Assembly: GCA_028564925.1 (NCBI GenBank)
Contig: CM053033.1
Span: 88,512,257 to 88,576,256 of the forward strand
Length of the DNA stretch: 64,000 nucleotides
Direction of reading: 5' to 3'
Source: Lithobates sylvaticus
Taxonomy: Eukaryota > Chordata > Amphibia > Anura > Ranidae
How positions within the stretch are numbered: position 1 is the stretch's first letter; each line of letters begins with the position of its first letter. The notes beneath the pieces were generated by a model. The model made no database searches, was not told the DNA's origin, and worked only from the letters and a program-made list of their open reading frames with translations. Positions 33,841 to 46,900 of this stretch are shown in pieces. Position numbers and translations under genes: made by a program.

Positions 33841-34185
33841 ATGAACTGCACAATTGAGATCTCCCCAGAGTGGCTAAATGATATTGAGGTCAGGAGACTG
33901 AGATGGGCACTCCAGAACCTTCACTTTTTTTCTGCTGTAGCCAATGACAGGTCGACTTGGCCTTGTGTTTTGGATCATTGTCATGTTGGAATGTCCAAGT
34001 ACGTCCCACGCACAGCTTCCTGGACGCAAATGTTCCTCCAATATTTTTTGATAACATACTGCATTCATCTTGCCAACAATTTTGACCCAATTTCTTGCGC
34101 CTTTGTAGCTCACACATCCTCAAAATATCAGCGATCGACCTTTGTACCTTTCATCATAGGCATTGTTGACTCATCTCCAAATGTA
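33841..34185 (-). pseudogene. Tc1 transposase, C-terminal part (broken)
   Basis: Minus-strand frames read [44 protein letters not shown] and [14 protein letters not shown], the region around the second catalytic Asp and the PDLNPIE motif. Two overlapping frames are needed, so it is frameshifted. The other half is beyond the nested insertion. Confidence 0.82.
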
Positions 34186-35250
34186 GGCACTGTCACACTG
34201 AGCCGCCACGGGCGTTGGCGGTAAAGCGCCACTATTTTTAGCGCCACTTTTCAGCCGATAGCAGGGCGCTTTTAACCCCCGCTGGCAGCCGAAAAAGGGT
34301 TAAAAGCGCTGTCAAAGCGCTGCTGCCCATTGATTTCAATGGGCAGGGGCGCTGTAGGAGTAGTGTATACACCGCTCCTGCAGCGCCTCAAAGATGCTGC
34401 TTGCAGGACTTTTTTGAGCGTCCTGCCAGCGCACCGCTCCAGTGTGAAAGCCTCAGGCTTTCACACTGGAGTGAGAGGAGAGGCGCTTTAGAGGCGCTAT
34501 TTTTAGGGATGGAGCGGTCGCTGCTGCTGGAGAACCTTCCTCAGTGATACACTATGGAGTTCCTTTTTTATTCCATGTTATTCGTTTGACCGTCTTGAGC
34601 CTGTGTGTCCTGCATCCTGAGTGACCAGCCATTGTTTTCTGGAGCCCCTGGCCGGGATTAAGCCACAAGCTTGTGAGACCTCTGTAACAGGAGGTCTCGC
34701 ACTCTGGTAAGGGTCAGTGTGTTTATCGGTGGAGGTGTTAACCCTTTTCTTACCAGACCACTATTCCTTTGGTGTTTATTGGATTGATGTCACTTTGAAC
34801 CACGCTTTAGGAGTTGCCTTTTTTGTTGAATTATACAACTGATTTGGGAATCAAAGATCAATACCAAAGAACATTTTACCTTGGACTATTTGAATCAATA
34901 CCGCTATTATAAAACAGCTTTTATTGTACATTTAGGTTCACCACCCAATTGGTATATCATTATGTTTTAATCACTGTTTTCATCACTTGAGTATTGTTTG
35001 CAGCGCAATCGTTTGTTTTTCTTTTGGTCTTGTTGATGTGGGTATCTCGCATTCACGATTGCAGCAGCTAATTAATAATTTTTTCATATGTTTTTTCTTT
35101 TCTACATAATTATCTTTGTGTATGGTGTGCACTATTCAACACTGGGTCACCACTGTATATTTCTTTGACAGCGCAGTAATCCACATTTTTCCATTTTTGC
35201 TATTTTTAGCGCTATAGCGCCTGTAAAGCGCCTCAGTGTGAAAGGGGTCT
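34186..35250. mobile_element. Inverted-repeat element nested in the Tc1 copy
   Basis: Begins near ggcactgtcacactgagccg and ends near gcctcagtgtgaaaggggtc. Sequence near both ends carries gctatttttagcgc-type blocks, and an inner palindrome lies at 34438-34475 (ccagtgtgaaagcctcaggctttcacactgg type). The interior 34500-35150 is unrelated AT-rich sequence. It splits the Tc1 transposase and is therefore younger. Confidence 0.65.
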
Positions 35251-35750
35251 TATGGTTGTGGCCAAAAAGCTCAACTTTGGTCTCATCACTCCAAATTAAT
35301 TTGTGGCAGAAGGATGGAGGCTTGTCTCTGTGCTGTTTGGCGTATTGCAAGTGGGATACTTTGTGGCATTTGCGTAGCAATGGCTTTCTTCTGGCGACTC
35401 GGCCATGCAGCCCATCTTTCTTCAAGTGCCTCCTTATTGTGCATCTTGAAACAGCCACACCACATGTTTTCAGAGAGTCCTGTATTTCCCTGAAGTTATT
35501 TGTGGGTTTTTCTTTGCATCCCAAACTATTTTCCTGGCAGTTGTGGCTGAAATTTTAGTTGGTCTACCTGCCCGTGGTTTGGTTTTTAACAGAACCCCTC
35601 ATTTTCCACTTCTTGATTAGAGTTTGAACACTGCTGATTGACATTCTCAATTCCTTGGATATCTTTTTATATCCCTTTCCTGTTTTATACAGTTCAACTA
35701 CCTTTTACCTTTTCCCTTTGGTTACCTTTAATAGCCATTCAAACCCCTTT
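35251..35750 (-). pseudogene. Tc1 transposase, N-terminal part (broken)
   Basis: The minus strand reads KPTNNFREIQDSLKTCGVAV, TIRRHLKKDGLHGRVARRKP and KLIWSDETKVELFGHNHK, the helix-turn-helix and first catalytic Asp of a Tc1-like transposase, then is interrupted at 35250 by the nested element. Confidence 0.85.
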
Positions 35751-35969
35751 ATCACCAGGGTATGTAAACTTTTGATCAGGGTCCTTTGCGTTGTTTCGGT
35801 TGTGATGATTTAGAAAGAGTAAACACAGTTGATTGATAATAAATGGCTTCAGCCAAACACTAACCATGAGTGAAAGAAATGTTTTTTGCGTTATCATTCA
35901 TATTCTCTGAAAAATCGCCAAGAAATCATAAATTCTGCCAGGGTATGTAAACTTATGAGCACAACTGTA

Positions 35970-37537
35970 GTGTGAATGGGCTAAGATTTAAGAAAATAAA
36001 ATTACATGCCAAGCCATCCTGATGTCTTATTTTTACTCAGCTAGAATACACAGATATTCTGGCACAGAGAGGAAGAGTGAACCACAATAATTGTGCTGCT
36101 TTACAATAAAAGGGAAGAGCAGAATATATAGGCAGCAAGCAAAAACAACTGTCCCCATGGACACATAAAAGTACAATCTATAAATAGAGGTTATGTAAAG
36201 TAAACCTTTCAGCTCGTTCCTGCAGCCTGTTCTAAAACAACTGCCAACCATTTATATTTTCTTGCTGACAGTACTGAATTTAGGGAAATTGGTAGTTTTT
36301 TTTCTTCATTTGGATTTTCTCTTTTACATTTCTGTAGTTTAGTTTTAATGCTGCCCATCATTTTATGGATGGTTTAGTTTTTACTGAAAGATTTATTTTA
36401 CATCCATTAGTCGCTAGGCACTCTACAATAAATGAGGCACTTTGGGTAGAATCTATGGGTATATGCAAATATAAAATTGAACAGAGTTGACCTTACTACC
36501 ATCTTGCAGTGTGTGCTGTGAACTTCTCCCTGTGGGCAGCTGTACTGCACCATCAGCATGAAGCCTGCACCCAACCAGATGTATGCTCGATTGTATAAAA
36601 AAAAAAAAAAAAAAGATGAAACCCATCAAAAAAAAAAAAAAAAAACGATGTGCTGAGATCGCCAGAAAAGAATTACAAACACAATAAAAAAGTATGTAGC
36701 CATAACAGATGTCTGTATCCCCCCCCCCCCCCACACACACACTGCTTCTAAAAGGTGACCATATACTATACAACCTGATTGTACTATCCCCTTTAGATCC
36801 AACAACTATGTTATATAAAGGCTTGTGCAAATGGATAGAAAAATGTGATTGTATAGGTTTGTCCTCACATTACATAATTTTGATAAATTTAAATGTGATT
36901 GTACAATCAGATTGTAGTGTGTTTGTCTACCCTTAGAGGGCATATTTTTAAAGAGGCATACAGTGAGTTCTCACCGCAAAAGCTCCTTTACTGCTCATGC
37001 TTGCCCTGTTGGGCAATATTCACCACTGTCTGCCAAACACACAGGTTTTCCTAGTTTCACCTTCAATAAATGTTTTTGTAAGGTTCGTAACATGATGAAG
37101 TATGTAGATATATACAATGCATTATGGGCTACTAGGATTGCAGCCACAAATAATGTCATCCCATATTTAAGCATTCCAAAAGTAATGAGCTATTGATACA
37201 AAGGTCGTCTGTAGCTATCTTGCAAAAGTATAGGTAGCTAATAAGAGCAAAGGGAAAGACGGGAGAGAGTGTCCTCTTCATCAGGGCCAAATTGAGTTAG
37301 TCCCCCTCAAACCGCGTACGCTGTACAGGACTGAATGGCAATTTCCCACAATTGGAACATGTGTGTCCGATCTGAAGCATGGACAGTGCATCATTCTGTT
37401 GAGCTTGTGATATGCAGGTGTTTGCATCTGAGTATGCATCTATTTTATTACTACAATAAAAAGGTAACGTGCTAGGCTGGTGTGCCTTCTTTTTCTGTTT
37501 TCAGTGTTGCTTTGGGGGCTTCCCATGTCCTAAGAGG
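35970..37537. other. GRIPAP1 intronic sequence
   Basis: AT-rich with A runs (36597-36645) and a C run (36719-36732). No exon or complete element recognised. Confidence 0.45.
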
Positions 37538-37955
37538 GCATTAAAGAATGGTGACTGTTTTTGTCTAAAGAGTAACCTGCTCTGTGTACAGAGCAGCCCA
37601 GATCCTCTTCTCGGGTCTTTCGCCAGCGGTCCCTCCCTCCTGCCGAGTGCCCCCACAGCAAACAGCTTGCTATGGGGGCACCCGAGCCAAGCTGCTGCTT
37701 CTTTGTGTCCATTCAGACAAAGAGCCGTGGCTTGCCCCCCTTCATTGGCTAACCGACTCCGATTGACAACAGCGGGAACCAATGGTGCCCGCTGCTGTAT
37801 CTCAGCCAATTGTGAGAGAGAGTCCCGGACAGTCTAAGCTCTTGTGCAACATCGCTGGATGGAAATGGGGCTCAGGTAAGTATAAGGGGGGCTGCTGCAC
37901 ACAGAAGGCTTTTTATCTTAATGGAAAAAAACTTCTGCCTTTACAACCACTTTAA
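37538..37955. mobile_element. Small inverted-repeat element (MITE)
   Basis: Same family as 32611-33075: cctgctctgtgtacagagca, gagtgcccccacagcaaaca, ggggctcaggtaagtataag and ttctgcctttacaaccactt are shared. The left boundary is approximate. Confidence 0.55.
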
Positions 37956-38009
37956 GCTTCCAGTTTCTCAAGTTGGACTTAAATGTAAAAAAATAAATAA
38001 AAATAAAGT

Positions 38010-41000
38010 TACGCTTACCGGTAACGTCTTTTTCAGTAGTCTTTCAGGACAGCCACAATGAGAGACCTTGGCTCCTCCCCTATCTTAGGAAACACTGCGC
38101 CAGCCAATACATTTTTACTTCCCCCTGCCGGACTTACATTTCTCTAAGAGCACATCCGGCCAGCTGGGGAGACACAAGAACACATTAATAACATACCACA
38201 TCTTACTATCGTGCCTGCGTTCAGGTCTTCCTCAAGACCCCCCATAAATTACAGGTGGGTAACTAGTGCTGTCCTGAAAGACTACTGGAAAAGACGTTAC
38301 CAGTAAGCGTAACTTTAATTTTCCCTCCCAGTCTTTTTAGCACAGCCACAATGAGAGGATAGACTAAAGGCCCATACACACGATCTGACTTTTTGACAAC
38401 CAACATGCAAATTAGCTGTTTTGGACCAACATCCGACCGTGTGTACGCTCCATCAGACCAACTTATTCCAGGTTTCATCGGACTTTTGTTGGCTGTGCAA
38501 ACGGACCAACTTTCTGCCAACAAAAGTCCGACCGTGTGTACACAAAACCAATCGGACTTTTGTACAAGCTCAGAACCAATGCAAAAGATCAGACAACAAT
38601 ACAGAAGTTGACCAAAGGTGGCGCTGGAGTATTCGACCGTCCTCTTTTGAAGTGTCGTCAGTACGTTGAAACGTCACTACGTTCATGTTTGTTGCCTAAA
38701 AAGTCCGATTGTGTGTATGCAATACCAACTTGGGGCCAACGCCCTTTGGACAAAAATCCACAGGAAAGTTGGTCCATGGTCCGATCGTGTGTATGAGGCT
38801 TTACACTTACCACTTGGGGTGGAACTACGGCCTGCAAAACCTTTCGCCCAAAGGCTTGCTCATTCGCCGACACCAGGTCCACCCTGTAATGTTTTACAAA
38901 GATGGCAAAACTGGACCACATTGCTGCTTTGCAAATTTGCTCTGGCGTCGCTCCATCCCTTTCCGCTTGAGAAGCCGCCATAGCCCTAGTAGTGTGCTTT
39001 TTTTACCAACAGGAACCTCTTTTCTGTCTAACTTATAGGCCTGGCCAAAAGTTACCTTGAGCCATCTGGCAATGGTACGACGAGACGCTTTATACCCCTT
39101 TCTTGCCCCAGAAAACAAAACAGAGTCTGACTTCCTTACTGTTTTCATCAGCTCTAAGTATTGCAGGATACATCTCCTTACGTCTAAGATATGTAATTTA
39201 AACTCCCTTTCTCCTGAGGGATTAGGGCAGAAAGTGGGTAAGACTATCTCCTGGCTTCTATGATACTTCGAGGGCCACTTTAGGTAAGAATGCCATATCG
39301 GTTTTAAAAACTACCCGATCCCAAAAAAATAAATAAAAAAAAAAAAAACACAAAAAGGGGGTTTGACACATAAAGCCTCTATTTGGCTGACCCGCCTGGC
39401 AGTTGTCACTTCAGCCAAAAATACTGGTTTTGAAAAGCAAGATCCTTTAGTGAACAATTTTCTAAACTCAAATGGTGGCTCCATTAGGGCCTGCAAGACC
39501 AGAGACAAGTCCCATTTGGGGGAAGGGTGGACCTTGAACTGGTCTGTTTTGCTAGAGCTATGAAAAATCTGACCACACATACCTGGCTCTTAAGGGTAGT
39601 AATGGCAAACCTTTTATCTGCCCCGCACTGCAAAAACTCCAAAACTGCTATGGGGCTCTGCACCATGAAGGAGTTTCCTATGCACCACTCGTTAAAGCGA
39701 ACCCAGACCTTTTTGTAGATCTGGCGCATCTCCTTCTTTCTGCTATTGAGGAGAATGGCTAGTAGCCTTTCTGAAAATCCCTTGGTTTTTAATATCCCTT
39801 CCTCAGTAGCCAGGCCGCTAAGCTGCAACAGTGTACTTGGGGACAGAGGACCGGGCCCTGTGAAAGGAGATCCTCCCGAAGTGGTAGGAACCAAGGAGGT
39901 TCTACTGCTAACCGTTTGAGGATCGAGAACCAAGCCCTTTTGGGCCAATGTGGTGCCGCCAAGATCAGAGAGGGGTTCTCTGTCTGAAATTTTCTCAGCA
40001 CAGCCGGGAGCAAGACCGGGGGCAGGAAGGCATAGCATCTTTTGAAACGCCAGCTCTGCATTAGCGCATCTACCCCTAGTGCGTTTTCGCACCTGTTTAG
40101 TGAAAAAAAAAACAGGGGGTTTTTGCGTAGTCCCTTGACGCGAAGAGGTCCACCTCCGGGGGTCCCCATCTTTTGGGTATAAGGCTGAAGACTTCCTGGT
40201 TGAGGACCCAGTCTCTCAGTTGCTTTCTGCTGAGAAAGTCCGCCACCATTCTTTTCCCCTCTTAGAAACACTGCCGATTGGGAAAGTGCATTGGCCCAGC
40301 TCAGGACTTCTGTTGCTAGGGCTAACAGGATTCAGCTCCTCGTGCCACTTTGCTTGTTTACATACGCGATGACCAAGGAGTTGTCTGAGCGCACTTGAAT
40401 GTGGTGGCCCTGAAGTTCCCTCCTGAAGGCCTTGAGTGCCAAGCCGACGGTTTTTAGTTCCTTCCAACTGGATGACCTTTTGAGCTCCTCGTCTCTCCAG
40501 GTGCCCTGTGCCAGTAGGGTTCCCAAGTGTGCGCTCCAGCCTTTGCCGCTTGTGTCTGTGGTTACCACCCTGGAGACTGGGATGAGCCACAGACGCCCCT
40601 GCTACAGGTTTACCGTTTTCCTCCACCACCAGAGGGATCTTTTTACCTGAGGAACGCATAGTACAGTGTCTAACAACTCTTGGCTGTGATCCCACACTTT
40701 TAGGACAAAGGCTTGAAGGGGCCGAAAATGTAGCCCTGCCCACTGAACTGCTGGGATAGTTGACGTTAGCAGACCCAGAGTTGACATTGCTGACCTTAGA
40801 GACCTGCTGGTTGTTTTGGAGAGAGGCGACTGCCTTGTCCAATTTTTGTATCTTTTCTTCTGGGAGAAGAACTGTCAACTGAGTGGAGTCTAGCAGGTAC
40901 CCTAGGTAGGTAATGCACTGAAATGGAAACAAACTGGACTTCTCCAGGTTCAGCAGCCACCCCAGCCCTGACAGGATTTCCTTTTTCAGATCCAGATTTC

Positions 41001-41852
41001 TGGTTAGCTGTTCTGGAGATACTGCAAAGAGGAGTAGGTCGTCCTGATATGCAATAATTGAGACTCCTTTGAGTCACAGAAAGGCCATGGCTTATGCCAT
41101 GACCTTTGTGAATATTTGGGGTGACGAGGATAGTCCGAATGGAAGTGCCTGAAACTGTAGATGGATTGTTTCTCCTTCTATATTCACCACTAGACGGAGA
41201 AACTTCTGGAAAGTTTCTGTGATAGGGATGTGGAGGTAGGCGTCCTTGAGATCTAGTAACATGTAACAGTTCTGCGATAGCAAGGTTCTGACTGTAAAGA
41301 TCGTTTCCATACGGAACCTCTTGTAGGAAAATCTACTGGTTCAGGGGTCTTAAGTTCAGGATCAATCTGTAATTTTCCCGAGGGCTTTTTCACTACAAAA
41401 ATGTGTGAAGTGTGCATCCGCCTTCTGCCGAAAATGGCATCACCCGCCCCCCTGGCCCGTCTAGTTCCAATTGCAGCCTGTACCCGTGTACAGGGAGAAT
41501 GGAGCTGCCTCCCTGCTGCAACCCTGTGGATGCGATGGTGGACCCCTGGATCTTCCTCCCGCACTCTGTGAAGCTGGGGTGGCGAACTGTGCGGCGGGTA
41601 TGTACCACACTGCATCTCTGGGATAGCCCCTGCCTCTCTTACAGGGCTTCAAATGGCCACAGCCTCCCTGACTGCCAGGCCTGCCCCCCCCCCAAAAAAA
41701 ACAAAAAAAAACAGTGTCTCCCCACCGGAGGAAACACAAACAACTGAAGTCTGGCAAGGGGGGAGTGAAAATGTATTGGCTGGCTTAGTGTTTCTTAAGG
41801 TAGGGGAGGAGTCAATGTCTCTCATCTCATGTGGCTGTCCTGAAAGACAGTG
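38010..41852 (-). mobile_element. Broken DIRS-like retrotransposon fossil
   Basis: The outer parts are inverted copies: agtctttcaggacagccaca near 38037 and tgtggctgtcctgaaagac near 41829, with the similarity extending about 100 bases. A further copy of the end motif sits near 38263-38360, as expected for DIRS-type termini. On the minus strand the order is reverse transcriptase (about 41090-41310), RNase H (about 40330-40570) and a tyrosine recombinase (about 38890-39960). The element is broken in several places and carries a nested small element (38365-38804). Moderately old. Confidence 0.8.
38365..38804. mobile_element. Small inverted-repeat element (MITE) nested in the DIRS-like fossil
   Basis: The ends taaaggcccatacacacgat and atcgtgtgtatgaggcttta are inverted copies with two mismatches. 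Inner repeats read ccgaccgtgtgtac. Non-coding and younger than its host element. Confidence 0.78.
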
Positions 41853-43150
41853 AGGAGAAAAAAAAAAAAACTGTGTAGTGCTCCAACAATCCTATAAAAA
41901 GGTTTACATATATAAATATCACACCATATGAACTGATGTAATACTGCAAAGTGTCCACAAATTCCACCACCACTATGCACTCACCAGAGCAAGCAATAAA
42001 ACCACCTGATATGGTTTTGTCATCACTTAAGGTCTTCTTCCTGATCCCTGCAATAGATTTCCCAGTAACGATCAGGCACATCTGGGCAGCTCATCCTATG
42101 CAAGGAATAGCTCACCACACGGAGCCTTTTCATTTCCAGAGTCCGTGAGTATCCAAGTTCACCCAGCAGAATCTGATCCATCAGATGCTCACCTGCAGCT
42201 TGTATTGCCAGACCTATGTGCACAAGGGATCGAGCGATCGATTTACCTGGTAAATGCCTGTCTCCAAAGAACACAGGCTCCAGGAATTAGTATAGCAGCC
42301 GCTGTGCGACAGTAGCAGGGATCTGGCAGTCAGCACTCCGTGTTTGCAGCCAATGCCAGCCACTCAAGCTGTCAATGTAAAAACTCAGTCCACCTGATGC
42401 TGCTGTAGTAGGTTTTTATAGCCGGGCCTGTATGCACAAAGGATGGAGATGGATGGATGGCTCAGCTGTGAACCTAAGCCTAATACCAGGTCAAGTTCCG
42501 GGAAGGGGGGGGGGGCTGGATGAGTCTCACACCAAGCAGCTCAGGTGCACAGCTTAGCCATCCATCCATCTCCATCTCTTGTGCACAAATTGGACACAGA
42601 CACGTTTGACACTTTTTTGGCAACCAGTGACGCTAATACAGTGATCAGTGCTAAAAAAATATGCACCATCACTGTACTAATGACACTGGCTGGGAAGGGG
42701 TTAACATCAGGGGCAATCAAAGGGTTAACTGTGCCTAGCTGGTGTTTTACTACTGTGTGGGGGGTGGTTTTACTAGGGAAAAGCATAGATTTGTGACCCT
42801 GCTTTGCCATTACTGACAGAACGGCGATCTGCCTTGTTTACATAGGCAGCTTCCCATTCTGCCTGTGTACCGAACGATCAGCGGGTGCCAGCAGACATGG
42901 GGTACGTAGGACCCACTGATCAGCTTGCGCTGTGTAGAAACACAGTGGGAGCGAGCCGCTGGTGGTGCCCACTCGCATGCGATACCCGGAAATGCAGGAT
43001 CCCGTATATATACACACATGTGATCCTGTGCAGCGCGGCCCCCCTGTAGCAGTAAAACTTCTATAGGGCGGTTGGCAAGTGGTTAACAGCCATAAAACTG
43101 GAAATCTGATGTTAAACATTGTAAACTTTGCTGCCTTTACGTCTGCCTAC
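41853..43150. other. Old interspersed repeats in a GRIPAP1 intron
   Basis: Contains an inverted repeat (ggatggagatggatggatgg at about 42442 facing ccatccatccatctccatct at about 42559) and an old repeat, 42560-43085, related to 1-186. No exon seen. Confidence 0.45.
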
Positions 43151-43154
43151 TTAC

Positions 43155-43367
43155 CTTCTCATCTCTCAGTTGTCCCCTCAGGTCCTCCTCGCCACGGTTT
43201 TTCTCTTCGTGAAGCTCCCTCAGTTCCTTCTCATATTTGGCTCGAATACTCAGGACCTCCTTCTCGTGCTGGAGCTTAATATTCCCCACCTCTTCCTTGT
43301 GCCGAGCCTTCTCCTGCTGCATATCAATAGCCATTTCATCCAGCATGCCTTTTCTCTTATCAGCGCT
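43155..43367 (-). CDS. GRIPAP1: GRIPAP1 exon ([20 protein letters not shown])
   Basis: A 213-bp exon of 71 codons, phase 0 on both sides, acceptor attctgtag and donor gagaag/gtaagt. It encodes [60 protein letters not shown] and [11 protein letters not shown], a continuous coiled coil. Joined to the next exon it reads [19 protein letters not shown]. The order and spacing agree with the central part of GRIPAP1. A LINE of about 8 kb lies in the intron immediately upstream of it in gene terms. Confidence 0.9.
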
Positions 43368-43999
43368 CTACAGAATGATAAAGAATTGGTAAGCTAAGAT
43401 AGAAAGCAGGCCAAGAAAATTATTAAAAAGAAAGTAAAAGTTTTTATTTTCACTGCAAAATACAGCAAACTTAGATCAGCTTGTTGTAAATTTTACTAAA
43501 TGTATTTTTTTTAGCATCTATTTAAAGTGTAAGTCCACCCCAACACTAAAATCCCTAAATCTACAGACATCCACGATCTAACACTAACCAAACTAAAATT
43601 ATCTGTGTAAAGAAGAAATCAGTATACATACCTTTTCTGAAGCCGATTCGATCTGGCCTCCAGTAGTTTCAAATCTTACTTTATTTCCATTTTCACATCT
43701 TAACAAACATAAAACTTTGCAGTTACATGTATTATACAGGCATTTACAGTTGTGTCTGTTTATAACTCCATAGTTTCTTATTCCTGTACTTTTGCATGTT
43801 AGTTATATATGGTTGCTATTACTTTCATTCTTTCTCCCCATCATATGTCATTAAAACTTATCAAACAATCTATCATACTCTCTTCATTCATATTAGTGTC
43901 CAGTAGAGAAAAAAAAGAAAAAGAGAGTGAAAAAAAAAAAAAAAAAAAAAATAGGATCTTGACAAGGTCTCTCCCATCCTCCCTCCTCCCCTCTCCCTC

Positions 44000-46900
44000 T
44001 CATATCGTCCGCAGCAATAAGGACGACATCCTATAGTCTTTCCATTTTTGCCAAGTTTCGTTTATGTGATCTTTGGGATCCTCCTCCTTTATAATCCTCT
44101 CTTCCAGTGAACGCATATCATCCATTTCTATGATCCATTCCTCAATTGAGGGTGCTATATTGTTTTTCCATTTCCTTGCTATTACTGTTCTAGCTGCGGT
44201 TAAACAGTGTTTTAGTATCCCTTTTCTTATCTTTTTGATCGTACCTGGTATCATTGATAAAATAGCGATCTTTATTTCTGGTTGTATGTTTATATCTGTC
44301 ATCTCGCTATATATCTTAAATATTTTTTCCCAGAATATGTACACCTTTGGGCATAAAAACCAGATATGTGACATAGTCCCGGTTGCTTTTTGACATCTCC
44401 AACAGGTGCTATCATTTTCTACATTAATTTTATACAGGTCAATTGGGCATTTATACCATCTCACTAGTAATTTGTAGTTTCTTTCCTGATGCCTATTGGA
44501 TAGAGACATTTTGTGTGTTAGTAAAATTGCTTTGTCCCATTTCTCTCTGGGTATGGCCTCTTCCATCTCCTGTTCCCATTTTCTTACATACTTTAACTCT
44601 TGTGTGTTACTGTTTGAAATTAAATATTTATATATATTGGAGAGATTATGTATGGGTCTTTGTTCTTGTAATAATAATGTTTCCAATGTTGTGGGTGTTC
44701 TGTCCAGTATTCCTGTTTTCTCAAGAGTATTTATATATTCCTGAAGCTGTCTGTGTTGTATCCATTTGTGTGCATGTTCTCTACCCATGTCTTCTAGTCG
44801 AATAAGTTTTTTGTTCTCCATTGTTTGTACTATTCTGATGTTGTCTTTTTTCTCCCATTTTAAAAAGGTTCTGGATTCATTTGCTGGGGGGAAATCGGGA
44901 TTGCCGAAGAGGGGTGTCATTGGGCCTATATATGATGACCCTATTCCCCTTTTCATCAGTCCGTCCCATGTTTTCAGTGTTGCTTCAATCAAAAATGGCA
45001 TTTCTTGTCTTAATGGTCTATTCTCTTTTTTTATCCATGGTAGTATTTTTAAATTTATATTCATAATTTCTTCCTCTAGTTCCACCCATTGTTTAGTTCC
45101 TTTATTATGAAACCAATCCAGAATCCTAGTGATCAGGGATGCCTTAAGGTATGTGGATAAATCCGGAAGAGCCAAACCCCCGTCTTTTTTAGATCTTATA
45201 AGTGTTTCCCTGCTGACTCTTGCTGGTTTACCCGCCCAGATGAAGCTGCCTATCAGTTTTCGTAGAGTATTCAATATGTTTTTGAGGGGAAATATTGGAA
45301 CTGTTTGGAATATATATAGTATTTTGGGAAGTATGTCCATTTTTATAATATTTATACGCCCTGTCCAAGAGAAAATCCCTTTGTTGTAGTTTTGAAGTAG
45401 TTTCGTTATTTTTTGTATTAGTGGGACATAGTTGTTTTCTTGGAGTTTTCTGATGTCATTGGGGATAAATATTCCTAGGTATTTAATAGTACTATTTTGC
45501 CATTTAAAAGAGAAATTCCTTTTAAGAGTATCAACAGTGTTTGTAGTAAGTGAAATGTTTAAGGCTTCCGTTTTATTATAATTAACTTTGAAGTTACTAA
45601 CTTCAGCAAAGCGTTTGAATTCTTTTATTAGATTGGGTAGCGTCACTATGGGGTTTGTAATATATAATAATAGATCATCTGCGTATCCTGAAAGTTTATA
45701 TTCCTGATCTTTTATTCTAATTCCTTGTATATCCTTATTTATCCGGATTGCTGTCATCAGATGTTCCATAGTTAAAACATATATCAGTGGGGATAAGGGA
45801 CATCCCTGTCTGGTTCCGTTTCGTATTGTTATCGTGTCTGATAATTCCCCATTTGCTCGAATTTTGGCCGTTGGATTCTGATATAGAACCAGAATCTTTT
45901 CTAATAATCTAGGGCCCAGTCCCCATTGTTTCAATGTCTCTTCAAAGAATCGCCATCCCACCCTGTCGAACGCTTTTTCAGCGTCTACTGCCAATAGACA
46001 GGATGGGATGGCGTGTCTTTTCGCATATTCGACTAATGTCAAAGTTTTAAGGGTGTTATCTCTCGCTTCTCTTCCCTCCACGAATCCTACTTGGTCTAAA
46101 TGTATCGTTGTTGGTAGTTTAGGGGTAAGCCTATTGGCTATAACTTTAGAGTAGATTCGGAGATCTATATTCGTCAGGGAGATCGGTCTATAGTTTCCAC
46201 ATAGTGTATGGTCTTTATCGGGTTTGGGTATGAGAGATATATATGCCTGCATACTTTGTGATACAAATGGCTGAGCTATAGATACAGAGTTAAATGTGCG
46301 TTTTAAAACTGGGATAAGCAGGTCTTTGTATAATTTATAAAAGCGTGGGGTAAATCCGTCAGGCCCTGGGCTTTTACCTATTGTCAGTGAGTCTATTACT
46401 ATTTGTATTTCCGTTTCTGAGAATTCATTCTCAAGTTGTTCTATATCGCTATCAGGTAGTGGTGGTATCGGGGTTTCTGTTATGTATTGTTTTACCCTTT
46501 GGTCAAGGTCTTCTAGGTTTTGTTTTGTTAGTCGGTTAGGTAGGTTATATAACCCAGAGTAAAATGTATGGAAAGTTTCCATAATCTTTTTGGGATCATA
46601 CGTCAGTTCCCCTGAGTCTGTTTTAATTTTGGGAATTGATGTAGTTCTTGTTTGTTGTTTTAAAGCTCCAGCTAATATTTTACCTGGTTTATTCTCTTGA
46701 TGGTAATATAGGGCGCGATTTTTGTCTCTAATTCGAAGTGATTGTTCATTCAATATCGTTCTCAACTCTACTCTTTTATCCGAGAGGACCATTGATGTTT
46801 CTCGTGTTGTATTCTGTTTATGGTGTTTCTCTAATGCCGAAATTTCTTGTATCAATTCTTTTAACCTATTGTTTTTCATTTTTTTTAATCTAGACCCATG

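Larger units (their letters stand above)
33477..35967 (-). mobile_element. Decayed Tc1/mariner transposon with a nested element
   Basis: Flanked by TA (33475-33476 and 35968-35969). The ends gtgctcataagtttacatac and gtatgtaaacttatgagcac are inverted copies, and the similarity runs over 80 bases. The transposase is on the minus strand and is split by an unrelated insertion at 34186-35250. Without it the element would be about 1.43 kb. Confidence 0.88.
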
